Counted from the first letter of the stretch, positions 33,351 through 45,621 are shown. The stretch: DNA of 64,000 bases from Bryobacteraceae bacterium (GCA_023384675.1 JAHDVK010000023.1:28524-92523); one strand, 5' to 3'. Notes: generated from the sequence alone by a model not told the origin. Translations and numbers: made by a program.

Positions 33351-34574
33351 ATGATCAGACTGTTGCCCGCGTTGTTACTGCTGGCTCTGCCCCTTGCCGC
33401 TCAGAATTCCCTCTCGCTTTCCAGCGCCGTCAGGCGTGCTCTCGATACACACCCCGCGCTCGAAGCCGCCCGGGAGCGCGTAGAGGCCGCGCGCGGCCAG
33501 CGGCGGCAGGCGGGCCTGTATCCCAATCCCGAATTGGTGTTGCAGACCGAGAATCTGCGCCGCGGTTCGCCAGCCGCGCCCTTCTCTTTCTGGAACCAGA
33601 CGGAAACCTTCGCCTATCTCCAGCAGACCTTCCTGACGGCCGGCAAGCGGGCGCGGCGGCTTGGCGTCACTGAAAAGGGAGTTCGGATTGCGGAATTCGA
33701 GTACGAAATCCAGCGCCGCTTCATCGCTTTGGAGGTGAAAAGAGCGTATTGGCGAGCCGCCGGCGAGCAGAAGATCAGCGAGTTGTTGCGCGAAAACGAG
33801 CAAAATTTCCGCAAGATCGTGGACTACCACCGGGCGCGCGTCCAGGAAGGGGTGATGGCCGAAGGAGATTTGCTGCGCGTGAGCCTCGAAGCCGACCGGT
33901 TCGACCTCGCCGCCAATCTCGCCCAACTCGAGGCCAGCCGCGCGCGGATCGAGTTCTTCCGCGCGCTCGCCGAAACGGCTTTTCCCGAGGCGAGCTTTAC
34001 CGACCCGCTCGACCCGAAGGACGACCGGCTTCTGCTGCCCGACCCCAATCACGCCGTGATGAACCGCCCTGAAGTGACCCTGGCCCGCCTGCGTCTTGAT
34101 CAGGCCCGCGCTCAGACCGCCCTCGAGCAGGCCAATATCCGCCCCGATTTTGAAGCCTACTTCGGGTACAAGAGGGCTGAACGCTTTCACACCATGACCG
34201 GCGGCATCACCATCCCCCTGCCCGTGCTCAATCGCAACCAGGGCAATCTCCAGACCGCCGCCGCGCAGGCCCGCGCCGCCGAGGCCGAACTGGCCGCGAC
34301 CGAGGCGCTCGTGCGCGCCGAAGTGGCCGCCGCCGGGACCGAATACCTGGTGCGCCGCAAGCAGGTCCGCGAGTTCCTCGCCCGCTTCCGGGATCAGGCC
34401 CAGGAGACCTCGCGCATTGCCCAGGCAGCCTACCGGCTGGGCGGCGCCGACCTGCTCCGCCTGCTCGACGCCGAACGCCTCCGGCTCGAGGTGGAACAGC
34501 TCGCCTGGCGCGCCCTGGCGGAGTACCGCCAAAGCATCGTGACGCTTGAGTTCGCCCTCGGAGCCCAGCCATGA
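33351..34574 (+). CDS. czcC: TolC/CzcC-type outer-membrane efflux protein
   Basis: 407 residues with signal peptide (MIRLLPALLLLALPLAAQ) and the long-helix repeat pattern of TolC-family outer-membrane factors (LDTHPALEAARERVEAARGQRRQAGLYPNPELVLQ, FEAYFGYKRAERFHTMTGGITIPLPVLNRNQGNLQTAAAQARAAEAELAATEALVRAEV). The LNRNQGN box is typical of CzcC-like members. It forms the outer-membrane channel of the efflux pump coded by the next two genes; its stop overlaps the next start (ATGA). The gene symbol is by family only. Confidence 0.85.
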   Translation: MIRLLPALLLLALPLAAQNSLSLSSAVRRALDTHPALEAARERVEAARGQRRQAGLYPNPELVLQTENLRRGSPAAPFSFWNQTETFAYLQQTFLTAGKRARRLGVTEKGVRIAEFEYEIQRRFIALEVKRAYWRAAGEQKISELLRENEQNFRKIVDYHRARVQEGVMAEGDLLRVSLEADRFDLAANLAQLEASRARIEFFRALAETAFPEASFTDPLDPKDDRLLLPDPNHAVMNRPEVTLARLRLDQARAQTALEQANIRPDFEAYFGYKRAERFHTMTGGITIPLPVLNRNQGNLQTAAAQARAAEAELAATEALVRAEVAAAGTEYLVRRKQVREFLARFRDQAQETSRIAQAAYRLGGADLLRLLDAERLRLEVEQLAWRALAEYRQSIVTLEFALGAQP

Positions 34575-35773
34575 GGGCGGCGTTCGCGCTGCTGGCCCTG
34601 CTTGGCCTGATGTCCTGTTCGCGGCCTGCGGCGGAAGAGCGCGCGACGGCCACCGAGCCTCCAGGCGAAGCCGCGGCCGCCCCTCGCAGCGTGGAACTCT
34701 CCGAGGCCGCTCTGCGCGAGGCGCGGCTGGAGATCGTCGAGGCCGCCGAGCGCAGCGTGCCCGAAACCGTCCAAGCCGCCGGACGCCTGACCACCAACGA
34801 GGAGGCCACCTGGCGCGTGGGCGCCATCACCGACGGCCGCATCATCCACGTGCTCGTGAAGGTTGGCGATTCCGTCCAGAAGGGCGACATCCTGGCCCGC
34901 ATGTATTCTCACGACATCCACGAAGCCCGCGCCGAATTCCGCCGCGCCCGCGCCGAAGCGCAGCGGCTGGAAGCGGCCGTGGACTTCGCGCGCCGCAGTC
35001 GCGACCGCCACCAGCGGCTGTACGAAACCAAGGCTGCCAGTCTCGAACAGGTGGATCAGGCCAACGCCGCCCTGCGCAATGAGGAGGCGGCCCTGGCGAG
35101 CGCCCGCATCGAGCTGAACCGCACGCGCCTGCACCTCGTGGAATTTCTCGAAATCCCCGCCGAAGACCCGGCGTCGCCGGGCAGGGACGAGGACCTGGTG
35201 CCCATTCGCGCGCCCGCGGCCGGCGTAGTGTTATCCCGCGACGTTACTCCCGGCGCCGTCGTCGATGCCGCCCATGACCTGTTCACGATCTCGGACCTCT
35301 CGACCGTCTGGGCGGTCGCCGCCGTGCAGGAAGACGCCCTGGCGCGCCTCCGGTTGGGCATGCCCGCCTCGGTGCGAGTGCAGGCCTACCCCCAGCGCGT
35401 CTTTGCGGGCCGCGTCCTGCGCATCGACTCGCGCCTCGATCCCGAAACCCGTACCGTCAGCGCCCGCATCGGTCTCGACAACCGCGCGGGTTTGCTCAAA
35501 CCCGAAATGTACGCCGCGGTCGATCTGGACGCCGGCGGCACCCAGCCCGGGATCTTCGTGCCGCAATCCGCCCTGCAGGATGTGAACGGCCAGCCCAGCG
35601 TCTTCGTCGAACTTGCGCCCGGCCGCTTCGAAGCGCGCCCCGTCGATCCGGGCCGCACACTGGAAGGCCTTCGTCAGATCACCCACGGCCTGCGCCCCGG
35701 CGAGCGCGTGGCCGCCGCGGGCAGTTTTGTCCTGAAATCCCAACTGCTGCGCGCCACCTTCGAAGAGGAGTGA
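34571..35773 (+). CDS. czcB: Periplasmic adaptor of a metal-efflux RND pump (CzcB-like)
   Basis: 400 residues. Lipoprotein signal with lipobox LMSC near residue 16, so membrane-anchored in the periplasm. Membrane-fusion protein layout: beta-barrel and lipoyl halves around a helical hairpin (EARAEFRRARAEAQRLEAAVDFARRSRDRHQRLYETKAASLEQVDQANAAL) and FTISDLSTVWAVAAVQEDALARL, typical of RND adaptors. No His-rich metal-binding N-terminus is evident. ATGA overlap with the preceding gene and a seven-base gap to the pump gene place it in one operon. Confidence 0.88.
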   Translation: MRAAFALLALLGLMSCSRPAAEERATATEPPGEAAAAPRSVELSEAALREARLEIVEAAERSVPETVQAAGRLTTNEEATWRVGAITDGRIIHVLVKVGDSVQKGDILARMYSHDIHEARAEFRRARAEAQRLEAAVDFARRSRDRHQRLYETKAASLEQVDQANAALRNEEAALASARIELNRTRLHLVEFLEIPAEDPASPGRDEDLVPIRAPAAGVVLSRDVTPGAVVDAAHDLFTISDLSTVWAVAAVQEDALARLRLGMPASVRVQAYPQRVFAGRVLRIDSRLDPETRTVSARIGLDNRAGLLKPEMYAAVDLDAGGTQPGIFVPQSALQDVNGQPSVFVELAPGRFEARPVDPGRTLEGLRQITHGLRPGERVAAAGSFVLKSQLLRATFEEE

Positions 35774-35780
35774 GGCGGCC

Positions 35781-38849
<3,069 letters not shown>

Positions 38850-38853
38850 GCCG

Positions 38854-39357
38854 CTACAGCCTGGCGATCACGCCGGCCGCCACCTTGCGCCCGGCCTCGA
38901 TCTTCTGCTGCTTGCTCATGCCGCTCAGCGGCATCGTGATGTAGAAGAGAGTGTTCTTCGCCGTCACCGCCAGTTGCTGCAGATTATTGTTCCAGAATGC
39001 TTTCTCACCCACTCCCGAGACCCATTCCACGTCCATCGGCTTGGTCTCCACCACCTGGCCGCGCACTTCGGTCTTCGATCCGTTCTTCATTCGGTTGAAC
39101 AATGCGTCGATGGTTTTTGGGGTGATCCGGTTGGTCTGAAAGTTGATGGAGACGCTTTCGTTCGTGGTTCTGCCCGTGATCTCGTAACTGCAGGTGCGGC
39201 GTTGCGATTGTTTCAGGGGCGCGCTCGCCAGCGGGGAGAATGCTTCTCGGACCAGCGTTTCCGGAAAATAGGCACAGGGCTGCGATCCTGGGTCCGCGCG
39301 TTGGGCGAAAGCGGAAGAGACGGACGCGGCCGATAAGAGCAGACCGATCACAAGCAT
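38854..39357 (-). CDS. Secreted protein of unknown function
   Basis: 167 residues with signal peptide MLVIGLLLSAASVSSAFAQ. AAGGAG lies about ten bases before the ATG. The mature part (CAYFPETLVREAFSP, RRTCSYEITGRTTNESVSINFQTN, VEWVSGVGEKAFWNNNLQQLAVTAKNTLFYITMPL) looks like a small periplasmic ligand-binding or DUF3558-like fold with two cysteines that could pair. I cannot assign it. Convergent to the czcA gene. Confidence 0.65.
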   Translation of the reverse strand: MLVIGLLLSAASVSSAFAQRADPGSQPCAYFPETLVREAFSPLASAPLKQSQRRTCSYEITGRTTNESVSINFQTNRITPKTIDALFNRMKNGSKTEVRGQVVETKPMDVEWVSGVGEKAFWNNNLQQLAVTAKNTLFYITMPLSGMSKQQKIEAGRKVAAGVIARL

Positions 39358-39497
39358 CAGGATGGACTCCTTGGGTTATTGGATTGCGCGGAGGTGTTTA
39401 GGGCATAGAGTAACACGCGCGGGTCCCGTGTCCCGACAGCGGGTACCCAAATGGGCAGTTGCGGCGCCGGCACCAGGAATGAAAACATAAGCTGAGC

Positions 39498-40517
39498 ATG
39501 CCGTCACGCCTCCAGGGGATCTTCACGCCGATGTTAGCGCCGCTGGACATGGAGGGGCGCATCCACGAGGCGGAACTCAGGCGGTTCATCAACTGGCTGA
39601 TCGCGAGCGGCGTACACGGGTTGTATCCGAATGGCTCGACGGGCGAGTTTGCCCGCCTGACATTGCAGGAGCGGCAGTTGATTGTCAAGATCACCTGCGA
39701 CGAGGCGCGTGGGCGCGTGCCGGTGCTGGCCGGGGCGGCCGAAGCGAATGTGCGCGAGACGCTGGCCGCTTGCGAACTGTATCATTCCTACGGCGCGACG
39801 GCGGTGGCGATCGTCTCGCCGTTCTATTACCGGCTGAGTCCAGAGAGCCTGTACGCGCACTTCCGCGAGATCGCGCTGCATTCGCCGATCGACGTGACGC
39901 TCTACAACATCCCGATGTTCGCCAGTCCGATCGATGTGCCGACGATTCAGCGGCTGGCGGAATTCGAGAAGGTGGTGGGGATCAAGGATTCGTCGGGCGA
40001 TGTGGCGTTCATGATGCGCATGATCGCGGCGGTGCGGCCACTGCGGCCCGATTTCACGTTTCTGACCGGGTGGGACTGCGTGCTGGTTCCGATGCTGGTG
40101 GCCGGGGCCGATGGGGGCACGAACGCGGCCTCGAACGTCGCGCCGGAACTGATGCGGCGGCTGTACGACATGGTCCGCGCGGGCCAGATCGAGGAGGCGA
40201 TGCCGCTGCAGAGGCGGATCCTCGAGTTGTTCGACATGATGTTGTATCAGTTCGAGTTTCCAGACGGCTTCCGCGCGGGCGTGGAGATGCGGGGCTTCGA
40301 TTTCGGCCGTTCGCGGCAGCCGCAAACGCCGCAACAGCAGGCCGACCGGGCGCGGCTGAAGGACGCCCTGCAATGCCTGATTGCGGATGCGGGCCTGGTG
40401 GCGCCGCCCGCGGGCGGCTGTCCGGTGAAGCCCGCGCCGGCGGCGGCGGAGGCGAAGGATGTGGAGACGATCGTCTATGGGGTGATGGAAGTGCTGCACA
40501 AGAAAGGTCTGCTGTGA
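39498..40517 (+). CDS. DapA-family aldolase with C-terminal encapsulation-peptide-like tail
   Basis: 339 residues. Class I aldolase of the dihydrodipicolinate synthase / N-acetylneuraminate lyase family: PNGSTGEF, catalytic Tyr136 in LYNIP, Schiff-base Lys163 in GIKDSSGD, GWDCVLVPML. Usual members are near 295 residues; the extra 40 residues form a Pro/Ala/Gly-rich linker (about 303-319) and an amphipathic helix (DVETIVYGVMEVL, about 321-333). That is the layout of bacterial-microcompartment encapsulation peptides. The coupled downstream gene encodes a BMC shell protein, so this enzyme is the likely cargo. Substrate unknown: not clearly DapA, since the neighbours are not lysine genes. Confidence 0.8.
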   Translation: MPSRLQGIFTPMLAPLDMEGRIHEAELRRFINWLIASGVHGLYPNGSTGEFARLTLQERQLIVKITCDEARGRVPVLAGAAEANVRETLAACELYHSYGATAVAIVSPFYYRLSPESLYAHFREIALHSPIDVTLYNIPMFASPIDVPTIQRLAEFEKVVGIKDSSGDVAFMMRMIAAVRPLRPDFTFLTGWDCVLVPMLVAGADGGTNAASNVAPELMRRLYDMVRAGQIEEAMPLQRRILELFDMMLYQFEFPDGFRAGVEMRGFDFGRSRQPQTPQQQADRARLKDALQCLIADAGLVAPPAGGCPVKPAPAAAEAKDVETIVYGVMEVLHKKGLL

Positions 40518-41134
40518 GCGGCGCAGTAGGATTCATCGAAGTGGTGGGCTGGAGCCCGTCCATGGTGGTGCTCGACGCGATGGAAAAGGCGGCGGGGGTC
40601 GAGCTATTGCAGGTGGAATTTAACGATCTGGCCGGAGCGATGATGAAGATCACGGGTCCGCTGGCGTCGGTGCGGGCGTCGCTCGAAGCGGGCGCGGCGG
40701 CGGCGGCAGGGATGCAGGTGCGCTGTACGTGGGACGTGATTCCGAACCCGGAACCGAAGGCGCGGCCGGGTTGGGACGCGAAGCCCGAATTCAACCCTTT
40801 GATGGAGCAGAGTGTGGTGAAGGTCCCCGCCAAAGCGGGCAAGGAGAAAAAAGTGAGCGAACAAGCCGGATTTGCCGTTGGATTGATTGAAACGCAGGGT
40901 TTTACGGCGGTGTTTGAAGCGATCGATACCGCGTGCAAGGCGGCGAACGTGGAGGTGCTGGCGCGCGAGAAACTGGGCGGCGGCTACATCACGGTGGTGA
41001 TCAAGGGCGACGTGGCCGCGGTGCGGGCGGCGGTGGACGCGGGCAGCCGAAAGGTGGAGGGGTTGGGTAAGCTGATCGCGGCGCACGTAATACCCAGTCC
41101 GACGGAGGCGGTGCTGTCGCTGCTGCCGAAGTAG
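40514..41134 (+). CDS. Tandem-domain bacterial microcompartment shell protein (BMC-T)
   Basis: 206 residues with two BMC domains: about 4-76 (VGFIEVVGWSPSMVVLDAMEKAAGVELLQVEFNDLAGAMMKITGPLASVRASLEAG, DVIPNP) and 118-206 (AGFAVGLIETQGFTAVFEAIDTACKAANVEVLAREKLGGGYITVVIKGDVAAVRAAVDAG, HVIPSP). A Lys-rich linker joins them. Trimers of such proteins tile the shell as pseudo-hexamers. The start is GTG at 40514, overlapping the stop of the aldolase gene as GTGA, with AAAGG upstream. No pentamer (EutN/CcmL) or single-domain BMC-H gene lies in the window, so shell partners must be elsewhere. Confidence 0.85.
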   Translation: MSGAVGFIEVVGWSPSMVVLDAMEKAAGVELLQVEFNDLAGAMMKITGPLASVRASLEAGAAAAAGMQVRCTWDVIPNPEPKARPGWDAKPEFNPLMEQSVVKVPAKAGKEKKVSEQAGFAVGLIETQGFTAVFEAIDTACKAANVEVLAREKLGGGYITVVIKGDVAAVRAAVDAGSRKVEGLGKLIAAHVIPSPTEAVLSLLPK

Positions 41135-41161
41135 CGGACCGGCCGCGGCCGCAGAAATCCG

Positions 41162-42319
41162 TTATGCCGAATAGACCAGTGCGCCGTCGAGCCAGGTCCG
41201 CAGGACACGGATGGAGCCTGATTCCTGGTCAAGTTCGAATTCGACGGCATCGGCTCGTTCGCCGGGCTGAAGGCCGCGCTGGCGGTTGGGGATGCGGCCC
41301 ACGCGGGCGGGGTTGCGCGTGGCCAGCGTCACGGCGTCGCGCAGCGACAGGCCGCACAGGCGCATCAGATTCTCCACGCCTCGGTCCATGCGCAGCACCG
41401 AACCGGCAAGCTGCTGCGTGCCCCGCACAGTGACTCGTCCTTCGGCGTGCAGTTCCACGGTCACCGCGCCGAGCGCATAGATGCCGGGGGGACAACCCGC
41501 GGGCATGACGGCGTCGGTGATCAGCACGGAGCGCTCGAGCCCTTTGGCGCGCAGGGCGACGGTCAGAAAGCGGCCGTCGAGATGGATGCCGTCACCGATG
41601 AACGTGGCGTTGAGGCGATCTTCAGCGAGTTGGTCCCAAAGGTAGTTCGGATGGCGGCGCATGATGGCGTGTGAGCCGTTGCCAAGGTGTGTGGACAGCG
41701 TCGCGCCGGCGCGCACGGCCGCGTCGATCTGTTCCAGCGTGGGGTTCGAGTGGCCGATCGCGACCACGATGCCCTCACTGACGAGCTTCTCAATATACGA
41801 AGGCGCTTCGGGCCATTCCGCGGCAAGCGTGACGAGGCGGACATGGCCTTCGGCCGCCTCTTGCCATGCCAGGAATTCGTCGTAGTCGGGCGGGCGTACG
41901 TGCTCGATGGGATGAGCGCCGCGCGGGCCGTCGTCGGGCGAAATATGCGGCCCCTCAACGTGAAAGGCCTCGAGCGCCTGGCCGTAGGGCAATTCACGGC
42001 GGGCACGGGCGAGCATGCGCAAAGCTTCGATCATGCCCTCGCGCGGCCCGGTGATGACCGTGGGAAAGATGCGCGTGACGCCCGTGGCGAACTGCGCCTC
42101 GAGCGAGCGGCCGATGTCTTCGACCGGCGCGCCGGGCAGGCAGTAGTCCACGCCGGCGTATCCGTTCACCTGGAGATCAATGAAACCCGAGGCGAGATAC
42201 GGCGCGCCGGGGGGCAGGGAAGTGACCTGTTCCTCAACCGATTGGATGACGGCTCCGGAGGCGGTGAGTTCGATGTGCGCGCCGGAGACGGCGTCGATGC
42301 CGTAACATTTCATGCTCAT
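41162..42319 (-). CDS. nagA: N-acetylglucosamine-6-phosphate deacetylase-like amidohydrolase
   Basis: 385 residues. Amidohydrolase TIM barrel: FIDLQVNGYAGVDY, the metal ligand Glu in FHVEGPHIS, His in GHSNPT and STHLGNGSHAIM, FIGDGIHL, catalytic Asp in LITDAVMPAG. The HLGNGSHAIMRRHPNYLWDQL stretch departs from the usual HLFNAM and defines a sub-family, so substrate preference may differ. It would deacetylate GlcNAc-6-phosphate or a relative in the cytoplasm. Convergent with the BMC gene 28 bases away. The first or third codon (42319 or 42313) could be the start. Confidence 0.8.
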   Translation of the reverse strand: MSMKCYGIDAVSGAHIELTASGAVIQSVEEQVTSLPPGAPYLASGFIDLQVNGYAGVDYCLPGAPVEDIGRSLEAQFATGVTRIFPTVITGPREGMIEALRMLARARRELPYGQALEAFHVEGPHISPDDGPRGAHPIEHVRPPDYDEFLAWQEAAEGHVRLVTLAAEWPEAPSYIEKLVSEGIVVAIGHSNPTLEQIDAAVRAGATLSTHLGNGSHAIMRRHPNYLWDQLAEDRLNATFIGDGIHLDGRFLTVALRAKGLERSVLITDAVMPAGCPPGIYALGAVTVELHAEGRVTVRGTQQLAGSVLRMDRGVENLMRLCGLSLRDAVTLATRNPARVGRIPNRQRGLQPGERADAVEFELDQESGSIRVLRTWLDGALVYSA

Positions 42320-42556
42320 TTTGTTTTATCCACAATTGGTACACAGCGCGCCGCTCGTAAGCGGCTCGGAAGACAGGCAGTTAAACCTGTTGAAAACGCG
42401 GCCCATCGAGCGGGAAAGAGCTGTACTTGCCGGGGCGCAACGGGCTAGATTGGAAGGCAGTTCGGCCGCGGATCCGCTCCGCTGTGTGAATCTCGGGGGA
42501 GGTTGACAGATTGGGAGCGGGTTCGCGGCTCGAATGCTTTTGGGGGCCTGCATCGT

Positions 42557-43498
42557 TCAGGCGGAGACTGGTTCGGGGATCGGGGTGAGCCAGCCGTGCT
42601 TGTCCTCCGCTTTGCCCTCGACCAGGTCGAAGTAGGCGGTCTGCAACCGCTCGGTGATGGGGCCGCGGCGGCCCGAGCCGATCTCGATACGATCTACCGA
42701 ACGGATGGGTGTCACCTCGGCGGCGGTGCCGGTGAAGAACACCTCGTCGGCGATGTAAAGCATTTCGCGCGGAATCACGGTTTCCACGATAGGGATGCCC
42801 AGTTCGCGGGCCAGCGTCACGACGGTGTCGCGCGTGATGCCGGGCAGCACCGAAGAGCCGAGCGGAGGCGTATGGATCTTGCCGTCGCGAATCACGAAGA
42901 TGTTCTCGCCCGAACCCTCGCTGATACAGCCGTTGGCGTCCAGCGCGATGCCTTCGGCATAGCCGTTGTGGTGCGCTTCCATGCGGATCAGCTGCGAGTT
43001 CATGTAATTCGCGCCGGCCTTGGCCAGGGCGGGCAACGTGTTCGGCGCGAGGCGCGTCCAGGACGATATGCACACGTCGACGCCCTCGGCCAGCGCCTCC
43101 GGGCCAAGGTACTTACCCCACTCCCAACAAGCCAAAAAGACCTCGGTGGGGTTGTTCACCGGCAGCACGCCCACGCCGCCGTAGCCGCGCAGGATGATGG
43201 GCCGGATGTAGCAGGAGCGAAGCCGGTTGACCTGAATCAGTTCGATCTGAGCTGAAACCAACTGGTCGACCGAGTACTCAACGGGGATACGATAGATCTT
43301 AGAGGAATCGAGCAGACGCCGGGTATGGTCGCGCAAACGAAATACAGCTGGTCCTTTGGCGGTTTCGTAGCTGCGGACTCCCTCAAAGACGGAACTCCCG
43401 TAGCTGACGACATGCGAAAGCACATGAATGGTGGCATCGTTCCAGTCAATGAAGCGGCCGTTGTGCCATATTTTCTCTGTAGGCGTCATATCTGTCAT
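42557..43498 (-). CDS. ilvE: Branched-chain amino acid aminotransferase
   Basis: 313 residues, fold-type IV PLP enzyme. Seen: IWHNGRFIDWNDATIHVLSHVVSYGSSVFEGVRSYET, SCYIRPIILRGYGG, the PLP Lys160 in ALAKAGANYMNS, ISEGSGENIFVIRDGKIHTPP, PGITRDTVVTLARELG, FFTGTAAEVTPIRSVD. It moves the amino group between Leu/Ile/Val and glutamate. The start may be the first or the fourth codon; no clear ribosome site. It is divergent from the M48 protease gene, which begins 32 bases away. Confidence 0.92.
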   Translation of the reverse strand: MTDMTPTEKIWHNGRFIDWNDATIHVLSHVVSYGSSVFEGVRSYETAKGPAVFRLRDHTRRLLDSSKIYRIPVEYSVDQLVSAQIELIQVNRLRSCYIRPIILRGYGGVGVLPVNNPTEVFLACWEWGKYLGPEALAEGVDVCISSWTRLAPNTLPALAKAGANYMNSQLIRMEAHHNGYAEGIALDANGCISEGSGENIFVIRDGKIHTPPLGSSVLPGITRDTVVTLARELGIPIVETVIPREMLYIADEVFFTGTAAEVTPIRSVDRIEIGSGRRGPITERLQTAYFDLVEGKAEDKHGWLTPIPEPVSA

Positions 43499-43530
43499 TA
43501 TGCCAGTAACGGCAGCAAGGAGGGCATGAA

Positions 43531-44904
43531 ATGAGCAAACGTTTAGTCGCCATCATGGTGTTGGGCGCGCTGGTGTTGCTGGCGCAGGGCAAGAAGCTGC
43601 CTCGCCCGGGCTGGAACCTCTTCAGCAAGCAGCAGGACATCCAACTCGGCAAGGAAGCAGCCGCACAGATGGAGCAGCAACTCGCCTTGGTCGACAACCG
43701 CGAGCTAACCGATTACGTGAACCGCATCGGGCAGCGGCTGGTGCGCGATGGCCAGCTGGAAGAATATCCGTACTTTTTCAAGGTGGTCCAGGAGGATTCC
43801 ATCAACGCCTTCGCCTTTCCCGGCGGGCCAATGTATGTCCACACGGGCCTGATGCGCGCAGCGGAGAACGAAGCTCAACTGGCGGGTGTGCTGGCGCACG
43901 AGCTTTCGCACGTGGTGCTGCGGCACGGCACGGCGCAGGTCTCCAAGGCCCAAGGCTTCCAGATTCTCGCCATGATCGGCGGGGCGGCGCTGGGCGGCGG
44001 CGGTTCGATGACCGGCGCCCTGGCGCAGCTCGGCATCGGCGTAGGGTTGAATTCGGCGCTGATGAAATACTCGCGCAACGCCGAACGCGATGCCGACCTT
44101 CTCGGTATGCATACCATGGCGCGGGCTGGCTACAACCCTCTCGAGATGGCGCGGTTCTTCGAAAAACTGGAAGCCGAATCGGGCAAGCAGAACAAGCTAG
44201 TGGCGGCGTTCTTCAGTTCGCATCCCAGCCCGGGCAGCCGTGTCAAGGCGGTCGAACAGGAGATTCCCTATCTGCCGAGGAGCGACTATGGACGCACGGA
44301 AGGCGATCTCAATGGCATGAAGCAGACCATCGGACGCCTGCCCGCCCCGGCGAAACGTCCCCAGCCAGGCGCCGGCGGCGGCCAGGCCGGACCCCCTCCG
44401 CAGACCGATCAGCGGCCGCAGATCCAGCTTTCCGGCCGAATGCGCCAGTTCCAGGGTGGCGGCGTGCGCTTTGACTACCCTGACGGCTGGGAGCGCGTAG
44501 GCACGGATCAGAATGGCGTCACGCTGGCCCCTCGGGGCGGCGTCGTCCAGGGGCAGGGAGGCAGCTATTCGCTTGGCTACGGCATTATCGCCAGCGCCGT
44601 GGCCGCCGAAGGACGATTGAACTTGAGCCGCCAGACGCAGCAGTTGCTCCAAAGTCTGGCCCAAAACAACCCCGGCGGGCGGGTGGAAGGCCGCTCGGAG
44701 AGAATCACGATCGACCGCTCGAATGCCCTGATCTCGCGGATGAGCGCCGATTCGCCCTACCGTGGCGCCCGCGAGAGCATTGTTGTGATCACAGTCGATC
44801 GGCGCGAGCAGATGTACTACTTTATCTTTGTCTCGCCAGACTATGATTACAAAAGGTTTGAGCCGGTGTATCAGCAAGTGACCCAAACGATCCGATTCCA
44901 GTAA
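43531..44904 (+). CDS. M48-family zinc metalloprotease
   Basis: 457 residues with an N-terminal export segment (MSKRLVAIMVLGALVLLAQG). M48 peptidase domain about 30-245: HELSH zinc motif (H123, E124, H127), INAFAFPGGPMYVHTGLM, and RNAERDADLLGMHTM with the third ligand Glu. After a Pro/Gln linker a C-terminal beta domain (about 300-457, GVRFDYPDGWERVG) of unknown role. Periplasmic, BepA-like quality-control proteases are the nearest functional idea (inference). A GGAGG lies about eight bases before the ATG. Confidence 0.85.
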   Translation: MSKRLVAIMVLGALVLLAQGKKLPRPGWNLFSKQQDIQLGKEAAAQMEQQLALVDNRELTDYVNRIGQRLVRDGQLEEYPYFFKVVQEDSINAFAFPGGPMYVHTGLMRAAENEAQLAGVLAHELSHVVLRHGTAQVSKAQGFQILAMIGGAALGGGGSMTGALAQLGIGVGLNSALMKYSRNAERDADLLGMHTMARAGYNPLEMARFFEKLEAESGKQNKLVAAFFSSHPSPGSRVKAVEQEIPYLPRSDYGRTEGDLNGMKQTIGRLPAPAKRPQPGAGGGQAGPPPQTDQRPQIQLSGRMRQFQGGGVRFDYPDGWERVGTDQNGVTLAPRGGVVQGQGGSYSLGYGIIASAVAAEGRLNLSRQTQQLLQSLAQNNPGGRVEGRSERITIDRSNALISRMSADSPYRGARESIVVITVDRREQMYYFIFVSPDYDYKRFEPVYQQVTQTIRFQ

Positions 44905-44907
44905 TTC

Positions 44908-45525
44908 ATGACCAATCAACTACCGCAAGCGCTCCTTTTCGATTTCGATGGGGTGCTGGCCGATACCGAACCCTTGCACTGGTCCTGCTGGCGGGATGTC
45001 CTGGCTCCGGAAGGAATTGACCTGGACTGGGATTACTACGAAAGAGAGTGCATCGGGCTGTCGGAACGCGAGTTCCTTGAGGCTCTGGCGCGGCGGGTCA
45101 AGCCGCCTCGTTCAGTAGATGAACTATTTACACTCTATCCGTTGAAAAAACAGCAGTTCGCCAATATGGCCCGCCAGCAGAGAGTGATCCCAAGCGACAC
45201 TGTCGATTGCCTGAAGGCTTTGAATGGCATAGCCATGGGCGTGGTTACTTCAAGCGTCAAGGAAGAGATCGAACCGATTCTATTGAAAGATAATGTACAT
45301 GGCTTAATGCAGGTTTGTGTCTACGGTGATGAAGTCCCACGATTGAAGCCGGCGCCCGATCCATACCGTATCGCATTGCAACGGCTCGGTGTTGACGAGG
45401 CCGTCGTCTTCGAGGACTCGGAGGCCGGAATGTCGAGCGCACGTGCCGCGGGTTGCCAGGTGGTTCAGGTGAACCATCCCCAGGAACTGCCCAGCCTGGT
45501 GCAGCAAGCATTGAACTTCCGATAA
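44908..45525 (+). CDS. HAD-superfamily hydrolase, beta-phosphoglucomutase-like
   Basis: 205 residues. HAD motifs: I LLFDFDGVLADTEPLHW (nucleophile Asp and Asp+2), II GVVTSS, III the Lys in PRLKPAPDPYRIALQRL, IV VVFEDSEAGMSSARAAG. A helical cap follows motif I. It would be a small-molecule phosphatase or phosphomutase. It starts three bases after the protease gene and likely shares its transcript. Confidence 0.85.
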   Translation: MTNQLPQALLFDFDGVLADTEPLHWSCWRDVLAPEGIDLDWDYYERECIGLSEREFLEALARRVKPPRSVDELFTLYPLKKQQFANMARQQRVIPSDTVDCLKALNGIAMGVVTSSVKEEIEPILLKDNVHGLMQVCVYGDEVPRLKPAPDPYRIALQRLGVDEAVVFEDSEAGMSSARAAGCQVVQVNHPQELPSLVQQALNFR

Positions 45526-45554
45526 TCAATATTATGTCAACTAATCTGTGGGCT

Positions 45555-45601
45555 TAAAAAAAGAGGCCCGCGGCGGCCACTCTCTTTCTGGCCACGGGCC
45601 T
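45555..45601 (-). terminator. Rho-independent terminator of the FecR/DUF6600 gene
   Basis: Outer arms AGGCCCG (45564-45570) and CGGGCCT (45595-45601), with an inner pairing GGCCA/TGGCC. On the minus strand the hairpin is followed by CTTTTTTT (45556-45562 in plus coordinates, seven A). It lies just after the stop at 45622. Confidence 0.85.
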
Positions 45602-45621
45602 GAGGGAAAATCGATCTTCCG

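Noticed and set aside
42320..42556. Possible tRNA or leader RNA in the gap between nagA and ilvE
   Set aside because: No cloverleaf arms or T-loop motif on either strand; only weak hairpins. It probably holds the nagA promoter.
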